A stretch of DNA of 64,000 nucleotides from Alphaproteobacteria bacterium (GCA_022826345.1 JAJDVB010000205.1:1-64000), one strand, 5' to 3'; numbered from the stretch's first letter, positions 43,702-53,712 are shown. Notes: generated from the sequence alone by a model not told the origin. Program-made: numbers and translations.

Positions 43702-44174
43702 GACTCGCCCTCCGCCGCCGTGACGCGCCGGTCCATGCCGCCCTGCTTCAGCTCGTCCATGCCCTGCCTCGTGAGCGCGTGGACCTCGAGGCCGTCGGCC
43801 GTCACCGACGTGGTGAGCGTGCCGGGCGTGAGCGTGATGGAGTTGGCGTAGATCACCCTGCCGAGGTCCGACTTCTGGCTGGACGGCACGGTCTCCAGCA
43901 CCGGGTCGATGCGCAGGCGGGGCGACAGGACGATGCGGGTCACGGTGAGCGCGGAGATCAGAATCTGGATCGTCAGCCAGCACAAATAGAGAGGGATGCG
44001 ATAGCCGAGATGGATGGGGTGCCCCTCGTGATCCACCACGTCCATGCGCAACGCCACCGCCACCACGAACGCCGTGCAGGCGGCGCCGATGGCGAGCAGA
44101 AAGGGCGTGTAATGACCGGACAGTGCGAGCCAGAGCCCGTAAAGGCCGACGAACAGACTGAGCGCGTGACGCAC
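43698..44174 (-). CDS. mnhE: Na+/H+ antiporter subunit E
   Basis: A 158-residue MnhE protein and the first gene of the antiporter operon. Membrane helices occupy the first ~75 residues (LSLFVGLYGLWLALSGHYTPFLLAIGAACTAFVVAVALRM, then RIPLYLCWLTIQILISALTVTRIVLSP). The soluble part holds NSITLTPGTLTTSVTADGLEVHALTRQGMDEL, the conserved ANSITLTPGT segment of the family. It starts with GTG at 44174. About 120 bp separate it from the PPOX gene upstream, leaving room for the operon promoter. Confidence 0.94.
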   Translation of the reverse strand: MRHALSLFVGLYGLWLALSGHYTPFLLAIGAACTAFVVAVALRMDVVDHEGHPIHLGYRIPLYLCWLTIQILISALTVTRIVLSPRLRIDPVLETVPSSQKSDLGRVIYANSITLTPGTLTTSVTADGLEVHALTRQGMDELKQGGMDRRVTAAEGES

Positions 44175-44297
44175 GCGAATCCCTCGTGCGGAGCCGGGAG
44201 CGCCCGGATTATGCCCCTCGCGCGACAGCCCGCAACAAGGAATGGTTGTTTGGAATAGCCGTGCCGGAGAATCGGCGAGCGCAGCGCCCTACCCTCT

Positions 44298-44783
44298 CTA
44301 GTCGTCGGCCTTGTTGTAGTCCCAGGTGAGCCAGTCCTGCGGGGTGATGGTGACGATGGTGCGACCCTCGGCCATCACCGGCTCGGCGTACTTGTCTGCA
44401 TCCTCCGGCCCCAGCGCCTTGGCGAGCACCGCGAGCGTGACCTCGCGGATCAGCGCGTCGTCCTGGGAGAGCGTGGCGTTGCCCCGGCACATGATCGCCC
44501 ACGCGCCGGCCGCGAGACCCTGGGCGCCTTCGTCCACGCGGGGGTCACGGTCGATCAGGATCGAGACGCGGGGGTCTTTCGCGAGGTTCTTGAGGTGGAT
44601 TCGGCCCGCGCCGAGGGTGAGCCGGAAGACCTCGCCGTTCCAGTCGAACCAGATCGGCGTGATATGGATCATCCCGTCCTCGCGATAGCTCGCGAGCCGC
44701 GCCAGCGTGCACGCCGCCAATCGCTCGTCGATCTCCGCCTTGGTGAGCGCGTTCTCGGGGGTTGCAGTGGTCTTCGAGCTCAT
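44298..44783 (-). CDS. PPOX-class pyridoxamine 5'-phosphate oxidase-like flavin protein
   Basis: A 161-residue split-barrel protein of the PPOX class, which binds FMN or F420. ERLAACTLARLASYREDGMIHITPIWFDWNGEVFRLTLGAGRIHLKNLAKDPRVSILID matches the family core, and GNATLSQDDALIREVTLAVL with a late TPQDWLTWDYNKADD completes it. The substrate is unknown. The start is the ATG at 44783. The gene is divergent from the PurM-like gene, with about 170 bp between starts. Confidence 0.85.
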   Translation of the reverse strand: MSSKTTATPENALTKAEIDERLAACTLARLASYREDGMIHITPIWFDWNGEVFRLTLGAGRIHLKNLAKDPRVSILIDRDPRVDEGAQGLAAGAWAIMCRGNATLSQDDALIREVTLAVLAKALGPEDADKYAEPVMAEGRTIVTITPQDWLTWDYNKADD

Positions 44784-44953
44784 GGTTTCTCCCGCTGTCG
44801 CATATTGCCGGCGGGCGGACGCCCGACCGCGAATGGGCGGCGATGATAGCGAGCGGCCGGAACAACCGAAAGGCGCCGCCCCGCCGCTTGCCGGCTGCGG
44901 GCCGATGGGCGAGTCTCGCGCCCGGCCGCGGGCGGATGAAGGAGAGATCGGGC

Positions 44954-46073
<1,120 letters not shown>

Positions 46074-46075
<2 letters not shown>

Positions 46076-46103
46076 GGCGTTTCCGTTTTCACGGAAACGC
46101 CCT
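46074..46103 (+). terminator. Strong hairpin terminator after purM
   Basis: AGGGCGTTTCCGT (46074-46086) pairs perfectly with ACGGAAACGCCCT (46091-46103) around TTTC. The hairpin begins inside the purM stop codon. It can work in both directions and would separate purM from the convergent kynureninase gene. Confidence 0.85.
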
Positions 46104-46220
46104 AGCTATTTGTCGCTCACGGCAGCCGGCCGTCTTGCGATTCCGCGCGCCTACCGGCGCGACCGGCCGGCGCCTCCGCGAGGGCGCCGCGTTCGCGGCG
46201 GGCCGCGGTCGCGGCCTGTC

Positions 46221-46245
46221 GCGCGTCCGACTTTGACGGACGCGC
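46221..46245. repeat. Inverted repeat, GCGCGTCCG family, copy 1
   Basis: GCGCGTCCG (46221-46229) and CGGACGCGC (46237-46245) form a 9-bp stem 36 bp from the 3' end of kynureninase, in the place of a terminator. The same stem occurs on the other side of the gene at 47679-47703. Confidence 0.7.
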
Positions 46246-46280
46246 TCTGAGCCGAATTTCTTGGCGCGGTCGCCGCCCGC

Positions 46281-47513
46281 TCACGTGACCGCGTCGGGTG
46301 CCTCCGTCCTGTGCGCCATCCAGCCGTCGCCGGCCATGATCCCTGCGAGCGCGTCCACAGCATCCCATACATCGACGTAGCGCATGTAGAGGGGCGTGAT
46401 GCCGAAGCGGAGGATGTCGGGGCTGCGGAAGTCGGCGACAACGCCTGCGGCGCGCAGCGCCTTGGAAATGGCATAGGCTTCCGGGTGCCTGAAGGAGACT
46501 TGGCTGCCGCGCCTCTCCGGTTCCCGCGGGCTCGCCACCGCGAAGCCATGATGCGCGAGTCGATCGTCCGCCAGGCCGATCAGCAGTTCGGAGAGGCTTT
46601 GAGACTTGGCGGCGACGTCGCCCATCTCCACGCCGTCGAAGCACGCGATGCCGTGCATGACGGCGCGGAGCGACAGGATCGGCGGGGTGCCGACGAGGCA
46701 CTTCTCGATGCCGTCCGTGGGGCGATAGCGGTCCTCGAAGCTGAACTGGTTGGCGTGGCTGAACCAGCCGGTCACCACGGGTTCGTGCGCCGCGATGACG
46801 TTCTGCGCCATGTAGATGTAGGCCGGTGCGCCGGGCCCACCGTTCAGGAACTTGTAAGTGCAGCCGACGGCGTACGCGACGCCCCAGTCGTTGAGCGTGA
46901 GCGGCACCGCGCCGGCGGAATGGCTGAGGTCCCAGATCACGGGGATGCCGTGCGCGTTGCAGTGCGCGGTGATCGCCGCCATGTCGTGGGCCGCGCCCGT
47001 TCGAAAATTGACGTGGGTCAGCAGGACCAGCGCGGTGTCATCATCGATCGCGCCGACGATGGTCTCGGGTTCCGCCACGACGAGATCGAACTTCCCATCG
47101 AACAGATCGACCAGCCCCTCCAGGATGTAGACATCGGTCGGGAAGTTGCCGCGCTCGGTGACGACGGTGCGCCGGCCCTTGCTCTGGCGCAGCAGGGAGG
47201 CCGCAAGCTTGAACAGGTTGACGGAGGTGGAGTCCGCGCAGACGACCTCGCCGGCGGAGGCACCGATCAGCGGCGCGATGGCGTCGCCGGCCTTGCGTGC
47301 GAGGAAGAACCAGTCGGCATCGAGCCAGCTTTCGACCAGGCCCCGGCCCCACTCTTCCTGCACGACGCGGTCGATATCCGTGGCGGCGGTCTTCGGCAGG
47401 GCGCCGAGGGAGTTGCCGTTGAAGTAGAGCATCCCTTCCGGCAGCGAAAATCGCTCACGGCAGTGGGCGAGCGGGCACTCGCGATCCAGCTTCTCGCACG
47501 CTACGCGGTCCAT
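46281..47513 (-). CDS. kynU: Kynureninase
   Basis: A 410-residue PLP enzyme that cleaves kynurenine to anthranilate and alanine in tryptophan breakdown. Family landmarks are LYFNGNSLGALPK, GLVESWLDADWFFLARKAGDAIAPLIGA, STSVNLFKLAASLL, DLSHSAGAVPL and the PLP-lysine segment GCTYKFLNGGPGAPAYIY, followed by GTPPILSLRAV and FRSPDILRFGITPLYMRYVDVWDAV. Length is normal. The ATG at 47513 is chosen because the N-terminal extension beyond it has no family support. No kynA or kynB lies nearby. It is flanked by two copies of the same hairpin-forming repeat. Confidence 0.93.
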   Translation of the reverse strand: MDRVACEKLDRECPLAHCRERFSLPEGMLYFNGNSLGALPKTAATDIDRVVQEEWGRGLVESWLDADWFFLARKAGDAIAPLIGASAGEVVCADSTSVNLFKLAASLLRQSKGRRTVVTERGNFPTDVYILEGLVDLFDGKFDLVVAEPETIVGAIDDDTALVLLTHVNFRTGAAHDMAAITAHCNAHGIPVIWDLSHSAGAVPLTLNDWGVAYAVGCTYKFLNGGPGAPAYIYMAQNVIAAHEPVVTGWFSHANQFSFEDRYRPTDGIEKCLVGTPPILSLRAVMHGIACFDGVEMGDVAAKSQSLSELLIGLADDRLAHHGFAVASPREPERRGSQVSFRHPEAYAISKALRAAGVVADFRSPDILRFGITPLYMRYVDVWDAVDALAGIMAGDGWMAHRTEAPDAVT

Positions 47514-47846
47514 GGGTCCTCTCGCGGTACCGGGGATCGGCCCGCCCTGCGGCGGACCGGCTCCATGCAACGCAGGTTAGCTCCCGTATAGGTCTTCGGT
47601 GAAGTTCGGAACGATGAACCGGAGCGCAGGGAGAGGGCGTTCGGGTGAGTTCGATGACCGGCTCGATCTCGGCATGTCGCGCGTCCGTCAAAGACGGACG
47701 CGCTCCAAGACGCGGCGTGGCCGGATTCGGTCGCAATTCCGCTAGTGGGGTGCGGCGCGCGCGCCCACTGTGGGCCGCAAGGTGCAGCTATGCCCAAACA
47801 GCGATAGATTCCCACCGATGGGACGGGCATCAGACGGCGGCAAACC
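47514..47846. other. Divergent promoter region of kynU and the mttB-like gene
   Basis: About 330 bp between divergent genes. The only clear structure is the hairpin at 47679-47703. No convincing gene or promoter consensus can be picked out. Confidence 0.4.
47679..47703. repeat. Inverted repeat, GCGCGTCCG family, copy 2
   Basis: GCGCGTCCGTC (47679-47689) and GACGGACGCGC (47693-47703) pair perfectly over 11 bp around AAA. The core is identical to the copy at 46221-46245, and a short shared context (TGTC before it, GCTC after) is present at both sites. Confidence 0.75.
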
Positions 47847-49382
47847 ATGACGAGACGAAGCGGTCGCCGCGGCGGCGGGCGCGCGGCACGGCGCGCGGAG
47901 CGGACCGGCGGCGGGATCGAGCAGCTCCGCTACATCACGCGCGACATTCCTTCGGTGGGACTGCTGACCGAAGAGGGGCTGGCTCTGATCGAGGAGAACG
48001 CGGACACCATTCTCGAGGAGATCGGGATCGACTTTCGCGACGACCCTGAAGCGCTCGAACTGTTCAAGGATGCCGGCGCCAATATCGACGGTGAGCGGGT
48101 GCGGTTTCCGCGCGGGCTCGCGCGCAAGCTGGTCTCGACCGCGCCGTCCACCTTCACGCAGCTCGCCCGCAATCCCGAGCGGTCGGTCGAGATGGGCGGC
48201 GGCAATACGGTGTTCGCGCCGGTCTATGGCCCGCCCTTCATCTACGACATCGAGAAGGGGCGGCGCTACGCCCAGCTCGAGGATTTCCAGAACATCGTCA
48301 AGCTCGCCTACATGACGCCGGCGATGCACCACTCCGGCGGCACGGTCTGCGAGCCGGTGGACGTGCCGGTCAACAAGCGCCACCTCGACATGGTCTACGC
48401 GCACATGCGCTTTTCCGACAAGCCGTTCATGGGCTCGGTCACGCACCCCGAGCGCGCGGCGGATTCGGTGGAGTTGGCGAAGATTCTCTTCGGCGCGGAT
48501 GTGGTCGATTCCCAGGCCGTCATGGTCAGCCTGATCAACGCCAACTCGCCGATGACCTTCGATGCGACCATGCTGGGTGCGCTCAAGGTCTACGCCCGCG
48601 CCAACCAGGGCTTGCTGATCACCCCGTTCATCCTGGCGGGCGCGATGGCGCCGGTCTCGGTCGCGGGCACGATGGCGCAGACGCTCGCGGAAGCCATGGC
48701 CGGCATTGCGCTCGCCCAGCTCTGCCGGCCGGGCTCGCCGGTGATCTTCGGCAGCTTCCTGAGCTCGATGTCGATGCAAAGCGGGGCGCCCACCTTCGGC
48801 ACGCCGGAGGCGACGCTTGCGATCTTCGGCCTGGCGGCGCTCGCCCGCCGCCTGGGCGTCCCCTTCCGCAGCGGCGGGGCGCTGACCGCATCGAAGCTGC
48901 CCGACGCTCAGGCGGCTTACGAGAGCGCGAATACGCTGCTGCCGACCGTGCTCGCCGGCACCAACTTCGTGCTCCACGGCGCAGGCTGGCTCGAAGGTGG
49001 GCTCGCGAGCGGCTACGAGAAGTTCGTCATGGACGCCGACCAGCTCGGCATGATGCAGGTGCTGGCGAACGGCTACGACCTCTCCGCCAACGGGCAGGCC
49101 TTGGATGCGATCCGCGAGGTGGGGCCCGGCAGCCACTACCTCGGCTGCGCCCACACCCAGGCGAACTTCGAGACCGCCTTCTACCGCTCGCCTGTCGCCG
49201 ACAATTCGAGCTTCGAGCAATGGCAGGCGGACGGCTCCAAGGACACGACGCAGCGGGCGCACGATCTCTACAAGTCGATGCTGGCGTCTTACGAGGCGCC
49301 GCCCATCGACCCCGGCGTGGACGAAGCTCTCAGGGAGTTCATCGCGAAGAAAAAGGCGTCCATGCCCGACGCCTTCGCGTAG
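47847..49382 (+). CDS. Non-pyrrolysine MttB-family methyltransferase (MtgB-like)
   Basis: A 511-residue member of COG5598. The open frame has no internal UAG, so it lacks pyrrolysine and belongs with MtgB-like enzymes that demethylate quaternary amines such as glycine betaine, not with trimethylamine MttB. Typical stretches are LLTEEGLALIEENADTILEEIGIDF, FAPVYGPPFIYDIEKGRRYAQLEDFQNIVKLAYM, NSPMTFDATMLGALKVYARANQGLLITPFILAGAMAPVSVAGT and GSPVIFGSFLSSMSMQSGAPTFGTPE. The N-terminus is Arg/Gly-rich. It converges with the activator gene (one base between stops). The methyl group would pass to the corrinoid protein encoded at 53002. The substrate is inferred from the family only. Confidence 0.9.
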   Translation: MTRRSGRRGGGRAARRAERTGGGIEQLRYITRDIPSVGLLTEEGLALIEENADTILEEIGIDFRDDPEALELFKDAGANIDGERVRFPRGLARKLVSTAPSTFTQLARNPERSVEMGGGNTVFAPVYGPPFIYDIEKGRRYAQLEDFQNIVKLAYMTPAMHHSGGTVCEPVDVPVNKRHLDMVYAHMRFSDKPFMGSVTHPERAADSVELAKILFGADVVDSQAVMVSLINANSPMTFDATMLGALKVYARANQGLLITPFILAGAMAPVSVAGTMAQTLAEAMAGIALAQLCRPGSPVIFGSFLSSMSMQSGAPTFGTPEATLAIFGLAALARRLGVPFRSGGALTASKLPDAQAAYESANTLLPTVLAGTNFVLHGAGWLEGGLASGYEKFVMDADQLGMMQVLANGYDLSANGQALDAIREVGPGSHYLGCAHTQANFETAFYRSPVADNSSFEQWQADGSKDTTQRAHDLYKSMLASYEAPPIDPGVDEALREFIAKKKASMPDAFA

Positions 49383-49383
49383 G

Positions 49384-51378
49384 CTAAGACCGGCTGCGGC
49401 GACGGCCGGCGGGGGCCGGTGCTGCCTCCGCGGTGGGCAGCGTGACGTGCTGCGGCAGGTGGACGTAGTCGGCCGTGCCGTGGGGGATCGCCATGGCGTC
49501 CACGAAGTGACGCTGAAACGCGGGCTCGACGGCGGTCTCCACCTTCTCGACTCCGCGCACCACGGCCTCGATCTCCTCGCGCGCCGCGCAGTCGAGCAGC
49601 GCGATCAGCGCGCCGGTGCCGGCGGCGTTGCCGGCTGCGGATACCTTCTCCAGCGGGCAGTCGGGGATCATGCCGAGCACCATGGCGTAGAGCGGATCGA
49701 TATGGCTGCCGAAGGCGCCGGTCAGCACGATCCGGCCCACCCTCTCAATCTCAAAGCGGTCCATGAGCAGCCGCGCGCCGGCCATAAGCGCCGCCTTGGC
49801 CAGCTGAATGGCGCGCACGTCGTTCTGGTGGATGGAGATCGCGGGCTCGCCGGTGTGGAGCAGGTAGCGGAAGGTTCGCCCCTCTTCGACGATGCGCGCG
49901 GTGCGCGCCTGAGCGGCCCCGGCGATGGTGCCGTCGGCGAGCAGGATGCCGGCCAGGTACATCTCGGCCAGCGCCTCGATGATGCCCGAGCCGCAGATGC
50001 CGGTGACGCCGGTGGCGGCGGTGGCCTCCTGGAACCCCTCCTCGTCCGACCAGAGCTCGCAGCCGATGACCCTGACCCTGGCCTCCAGGGTCTCACGGTC
50101 GATCCGCACCCGCTCGATTGCGCCGGGGGCCGCGCGCTGGCCGGCTGTGATCTGCGCGCCTTCGAAGGCGGGGCCAGTCGGCGAGGACGCGGCCAGCAAC
50201 CGTTCGCGATTGCCGAGCACGATCTCGGCATTGGTGCCGACATCGACGATGAGCACCGTCTCGTCTGCCCGGTGCGGGGCTTCGGAAAGGACCACGCCCG
50301 CCGCATCGGCGCCGACGTGGCCCGCGATGCAGGGCAGGACGTAGACGCGCGCACCCGGATTGACGTCGAGGTCGATGTCGCGCGCCGGCAGCGTGAGCCC
50401 ACCGGAGGCCGCGAGCGCGAAGGGCGCGCCGCCCAGCTCGGTCGGGTCGATGCCGAGCAGCAGGTGGTGCATGATCGGGTTGCCGACGAAGGCTGCGTTG
50501 AGAATATCGCTGCGCGCGACACCGGCTTCGTCGGCAACCTCGCCGATCAGCGCGTTCACCGCGCCCCGCACGGCCTCGGTCAGCTCGGCCTCGCCGCCGG
50601 GGTTCATCATCACGTAGGAGACCCGGCTCATCAGGTCCTCGCCGAAGCGGATCTGCGGGTTCATGCGCCCGGCGGAGGCCATGACCGTGCCGCTCGATAT
50701 CTCGGCCAGATGGCAGGCGATGGTGGTGGAGCCGATGTCGAAGGCTGCGCCGTAGGCCTGCTCGTGGAAGCCGGGCCAGACGGCGACGATGCGCGTCGCT
50801 TGGTGGACCGCCGCCGTCGCCGACCATTCGCCGTCCCGGAGCGCGCGCTGCAGGCCTCGCAGGACGTGCAGGTCGGCGGTGAGGGCGTCCAGGCCCCACT
50901 GCTCGGCGAGCGCGTCGGTGAGGCGCTCGAAGTCGCTGCGCGGATTGTGCATGTCGGGCTCCGCGACCTCGACATAGTGCAGCCGGATCGCGGGATCGAT
51001 GGTGTAGTCCCTGGCCTCGGCGCGCTTGCGCACGACCTGCTTGTGGACCTGGCTCTCGGGCGGCACGTCGATGACGACATCGCCCTCGATCAGTGCCGAG
51101 CAGCCCAGCCGGCGGTCGTCAGCCAAGCCGCGGCGGGTGGAGTAGCGGGCTTCCTTCTCGCCCGCCGGGCTCAGGTGGCCGGGCGCGCTCTCGATCCCGA
51201 ACTTGGCGAAGTGACCGGTGCCGGCCTCGACCTGGCAGCGGCCGCATAGGCCGCGGCCTCCGCAGACAGAATCGAGATCGACGCCGATGGAGCGCGCCGC
51301 GTCGAGGATCGAGGTGCCGTGGGGGAACCGCCCGCGCTTGCCGGACGGCGTGAAGACGACGAACGCGCTCTCGCTCAT
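49384..51378 (-). CDS. RamA-like corrinoid reductive activator (2Fe-2S plus ASKHA/DUF4445)
   Basis: A 664-residue protein. An N-terminal 2Fe-2S domain has Cys39-x5-Cys45-x2-Cys48 (SVCGGRGLCGRCQ) and a fourth Cys in RRLGCSALIEGD. A linker leads to an ATPase of the ASKHA fold (DUF4445): AYGAAFDIGSTTIACHLAEISSG, ETVLIVDVGTNAEIVLGN, TGICGSGIIEALAEMYLAGI, IVLTGAFGSHIDPLYAMVLGMIPD. Such proteins use ATP and low-potential electrons to reduce Co(II) corrinoid back to active Co(I). It is the last gene of a minus-strand operon with the methyl-THF methyltransferase, DUF1638 protein and corrinoid protein. Confidence 0.9.
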   Translation of the reverse strand: MSESAFVVFTPSGKRGRFPHGTSILDAARSIGVDLDSVCGGRGLCGRCQVEAGTGHFAKFGIESAPGHLSPAGEKEARYSTRRGLADDRRLGCSALIEGDVVIDVPPESQVHKQVVRKRAEARDYTIDPAIRLHYVEVAEPDMHNPRSDFERLTDALAEQWGLDALTADLHVLRGLQRALRDGEWSATAAVHQATRIVAVWPGFHEQAYGAAFDIGSTTIACHLAEISSGTVMASAGRMNPQIRFGEDLMSRVSYVMMNPGGEAELTEAVRGAVNALIGEVADEAGVARSDILNAAFVGNPIMHHLLLGIDPTELGGAPFALAASGGLTLPARDIDLDVNPGARVYVLPCIAGHVGADAAGVVLSEAPHRADETVLIVDVGTNAEIVLGNRERLLAASSPTGPAFEGAQITAGQRAAPGAIERVRIDRETLEARVRVIGCELWSDEEGFQEATAATGVTGICGSGIIEALAEMYLAGILLADGTIAGAAQARTARIVEEGRTFRYLLHTGEPAISIHQNDVRAIQLAKAALMAGARLLMDRFEIERVGRIVLTGAFGSHIDPLYAMVLGMIPDCPLEKVSAAGNAAGTGALIALLDCAAREEIEAVVRGVEKVETAVEPAFQRHFVDAMAIPHGTADYVHLPQHVTLPTAEAAPAPAGRRRSRS

Positions 51379-51382
51379 GCGC

Positions 51383-52309
51383 TCACGCGCTGACGGCGGC
51401 GCCCTCCCGCCGGCGCCGGCGCCCCTCGCGCCGGCCGCGCCTGCCCTCGCCGCCGTTCGCGCCCGCCGGCTCGCGGAAGCGGCCGAGCCAGCGCGCGCAA
51501 TCGGGATCGTTGCCGTTCATCATGTCGGCGGCCATGACCGCGGCGATCTCGGCCTCGTGCAGCGGGTTCATGATCGCGGACGTGAGGCCCGAGCGCGCGG
51601 CCATGCTGAGGAAGGCCGCGTTCACGCTGGGCCGGTTGGGCAGGCCGAAGCCGATGTTCGACGCACCGCAGGTGGAGTTGACGCCGAGCTCCTCCTTGAG
51701 CCGGCGCATGATGGCGAAGGCCTGCACGCCCGCCTTGTTGATGGCGCCGATGGGCATGACCAGCGGGTCGACCACCACATCCTCCTTGGGGATGCCGTGG
51801 TCCATGGCACGCTCGACGATCTTCTTCGCGATCGCGAAGCGCTCGTCAGGGTCTTCGGAGATGCCGCTCTCGTCGTTGGAGATGGCGACGACGGCGCAGC
51901 CGTACTTCCTGACCAACGGCAGCACCGATTCCAGCCGCTCCTCCTCACCCGTGACCGAGTTGAGCAGCGGCTTGCCCTGGTAGACCTCCAATCCGGCCTC
52001 GAGCGCGGCCACGATGGAGCTGTCGATAGAGAGCGGCACATCCACCAGCGACTGCACCAGCCGGATGCAATCGGCGAGGATCTTCGGCTCGTCGGCGAGC
52101 GGCACGCCCGCGTTGACATCGAGCATGTGCGCGCCGGCCGCGACCTGGGCCAGCGCGTCCTTCTCCACGCGGGAATAGTCGCCCGCCGCCATCTCCGCCA
52201 TCAGCAGCTTGCGGCCAGTGGGATTGATCCGCTCCCCGATGATGCAGAAGGGCTCGTCGAACCCGATCGCCACCTCCCTGGTGGCGGAACTGACGATGGT
52301 GCGTGTCAT
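51383..52309 (-). CDS. Methyltetrahydrofolate:corrinoid methyltransferase
   Basis: A 308-residue TIM-barrel protein of the dihydropteroate synthase-like superfamily that moves methyl groups between a corrinoid protein and tetrahydrofolate. Family features are CIIGERINPTGRKLLMAEM, GAHMLDVNAGVPLADEP, LSIDSSIVAALEAGLE, LLNSVTGEEERLESVLPLVRKYGCAVVAISND, DVVVDPLVMPIGA and NSTCGASNIGFGLPNRPSVNAAFLSMA. The last 30 residues are a Gly/Arg/Glu-rich tail. With the MttB-like enzyme, it would feed substrate methyl groups into the one-carbon pool as methyl-THF. It overlaps the DUF1638 gene by four bases. Confidence 0.92.
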   Translation of the reverse strand: MTRTIVSSATREVAIGFDEPFCIIGERINPTGRKLLMAEMAAGDYSRVEKDALAQVAAGAHMLDVNAGVPLADEPKILADCIRLVQSLVDVPLSIDSSIVAALEAGLEVYQGKPLLNSVTGEEERLESVLPLVRKYGCAVVAISNDESGISEDPDERFAIAKKIVERAMDHGIPKEDVVVDPLVMPIGAINKAGVQAFAIMRRLKEELGVNSTCGASNIGFGLPNRPSVNAAFLSMAARSGLTSAIMNPLHEAEIAAVMAADMMNGNDPDCARWLGRFREPAGANGGEGRRGRREGRRRRREGAAVSA

Positions 52310-52989
52310 GGCGCTCCTGCTTCCTCGCCGGCTGCTGCTGCCGTTTCCATGAAGTCCGCAAGCTCGCCGTAGCCCACGTGGCGATGGACGTAGCCGAGCC
52401 CCAGCCGCGCGGCCGCCTCGCGGGCCTTTGCTTCCAGCGCCTCATCGCGGACTTGGGAGATGTAGACGCAGTTGGTGTAGTTGCCGAAATAGTCGTCCCT
52501 GAGCTCGGGCCAACGGTCCAGCCCCAGGCCCTCGATGATCAGCCGGTCGAAGTGGCGCACCATGTAGTCGGTGAGGAAGAACTGAGTGGGATCGTCGTCG
52601 GTGATGGCAGCGAACGCCTGCTGGCCGGTGTAGAAGGCGTAGCAGTGCGGGCCCTCGATGCGCTCCACGCCTTCCTCCTCGATCACCTTGTCGAGCAGGC
52701 CGCCGGTGCCGCAATCGCCGTAGGCCACGAAGATTGCGCGATAGTCCGCCCTGTTCGCCTGGATCTTCGCACGCACCGCGTCCGGGATCAGGTGCGGGCG
52801 ATTGTGCAGCTTGGCCGGCAGGCAGGTGATGTCGAGATGATCGAAGCCGTTGGCCGCGCGGAAGTCCACGATTTCGCGCGCGAGCGCGCCGCAGGCGATG
52901 ACCAGCGCGCGGGCCGGCCCGGCGGAGGCGAAGGCGGCCTCTTCATCGACCGAGAGGTCGGTGTGCGTGGGCGTCGCGGCTTCTACCAT
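52306..52989 (-). CDS. DUF1638 protein of the corrinoid methyl-transfer cluster
   Basis: A 227-residue DUF1638 family protein. Recognisable segments are ALVIACGALAREIVDF, HLDITCLPAKLHNRPHLIP, AIFVAYGDCGTGGLLDKVI, IEGPHCYAFYTGQQAF, TQFFLTDYMVRHFDRLIIEGLGLDRWPELRDDYFGNYTNCVYISQ. Several conserved Cys and His residues (CGA, CLP, GDCG, HCY) suggest metal or corrinoid contact. The biochemical function is not established, but members are regularly found beside MttB-type and corrinoid protein genes, as here. Confidence 0.85.
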   Translation of the reverse strand: MVEAATPTHTDLSVDEEAAFASAGPARALVIACGALAREIVDFRAANGFDHLDITCLPAKLHNRPHLIPDAVRAKIQANRADYRAIFVAYGDCGTGGLLDKVIEEEGVERIEGPHCYAFYTGQQAFAAITDDDPTQFFLTDYMVRHFDRLIIEGLGLDRWPELRDDYFGNYTNCVYISQVRDEALEAKAREAAARLGLGYVHRHVGYGELADFMETAAAAGEEAGAP

Positions 52990-53001
52990 TGCGCGCGGGA
53001 C

Positions 53002-53712
53002 TCAGGCGGCGGTCGCCCCGGCGGCGCCCAGATTGTGCCGGCGCTTCATCAGCTCCTTGGCGGTCTCCACCGTGATCGCGGCGTCGGAACAATACGCGTC
53101 CGCGCCCACCGCCGTCGCGAATTCCTGGTTGAGCGGCGCGCCGCCCACCATCACAAGATAGTCGTCGCGGATGCCCTTCTCCTTCATCGTGTCGATCACG
53201 ACCTTCATGTAGGGCATCGTCGTAGTGAGCAGCGCCGACATGCCGAGGATGTCGGGCTCGTGCTCCTCCAGCGCCTGGAGGTAGTTCTCCACCGGGTTGT
53301 TGATGCCGAGGTCGATCACCTCGAAGCCGGCGCCCTCCATCATCATGGTGACGAGGTTCTTGCCGATGTCGTGGATGTCGCCCTTGACGGTGCCGATGAC
53401 CATCTTGCCCGCGCGGGGCGCCCCGGTCTCGGCCAGCAGCGGGCGGAGGATCGCCATGCCGCCCTTCATGGCATTGGCGGACTTCAGAACCTCCGGCACG
53501 AAGAGGATGCCGTCCCGAAAATCGATGCCGACGATGCGCATGCCCTCGACCAGCGCGTCGGTCAGGATCGTGTAGGGCGCCCAGCCGCGCTCAAGCAGGA
53601 TGTTCACGCCCTCCTCGATCTCCTCTTTGAGACCGTCGTAGAGGTCGTCGTGCATCTGCTCGACGAGATCGGCGTCGCTCAGCTCGCTGAGAATGATGTC
53701 GTCGTCCGACAT
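53002..53712 (-). CDS. Corrinoid-binding methyl carrier protein (MtbC/MtgC-like)
   Basis: A 236-residue cobalamin protein. An N-terminal helical cap domain (about 20-95) contains FVPEVLKSANAMKGGMAILRPLL. A Rossmann-like B12-binding domain follows, with the base-off/His-on motif GDIHDIGKN (His114 is the lower cobalt ligand), ALLTTTMPYMKVVIDTMKEKG and VGGAPLNQEFATAVGADAYCSDA. It accepts methyl groups from the MttB-like enzyme and gives them to the methyl-THF methyltransferase. The ATG at 53712 is the best start; a longer frame to 53832 runs into intergenic sequence. It is the first gene of the minus-strand methyl-transfer operon. Confidence 0.93.
   Translation of the reverse strand: MSDDDIILSELSDADLVEQMHDDLYDGLKEEIEEGVNILLERGWAPYTILTDALVEGMRIVGIDFRDGILFVPEVLKSANAMKGGMAILRPLLAETGAPRAGKMVIGTVKGDIHDIGKNLVTMMMEGAGFEVIDLGINNPVENYLQALEEHEPDILGMSALLTTTMPYMKVVIDTMKEKGIRDDYLVMVGGAPLNQEFATAVGADAYCSDAAITVETAKELMKRRHNLGAAGATAA

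Noticed and set aside
47847..49382. Pyrrolysine-containing trimethylamine methyltransferase
   Set aside because: The gene has no in-frame UAG, and no pylT/pylBCD genes are visible. It belongs with the non-pyrrolysine members of the family.
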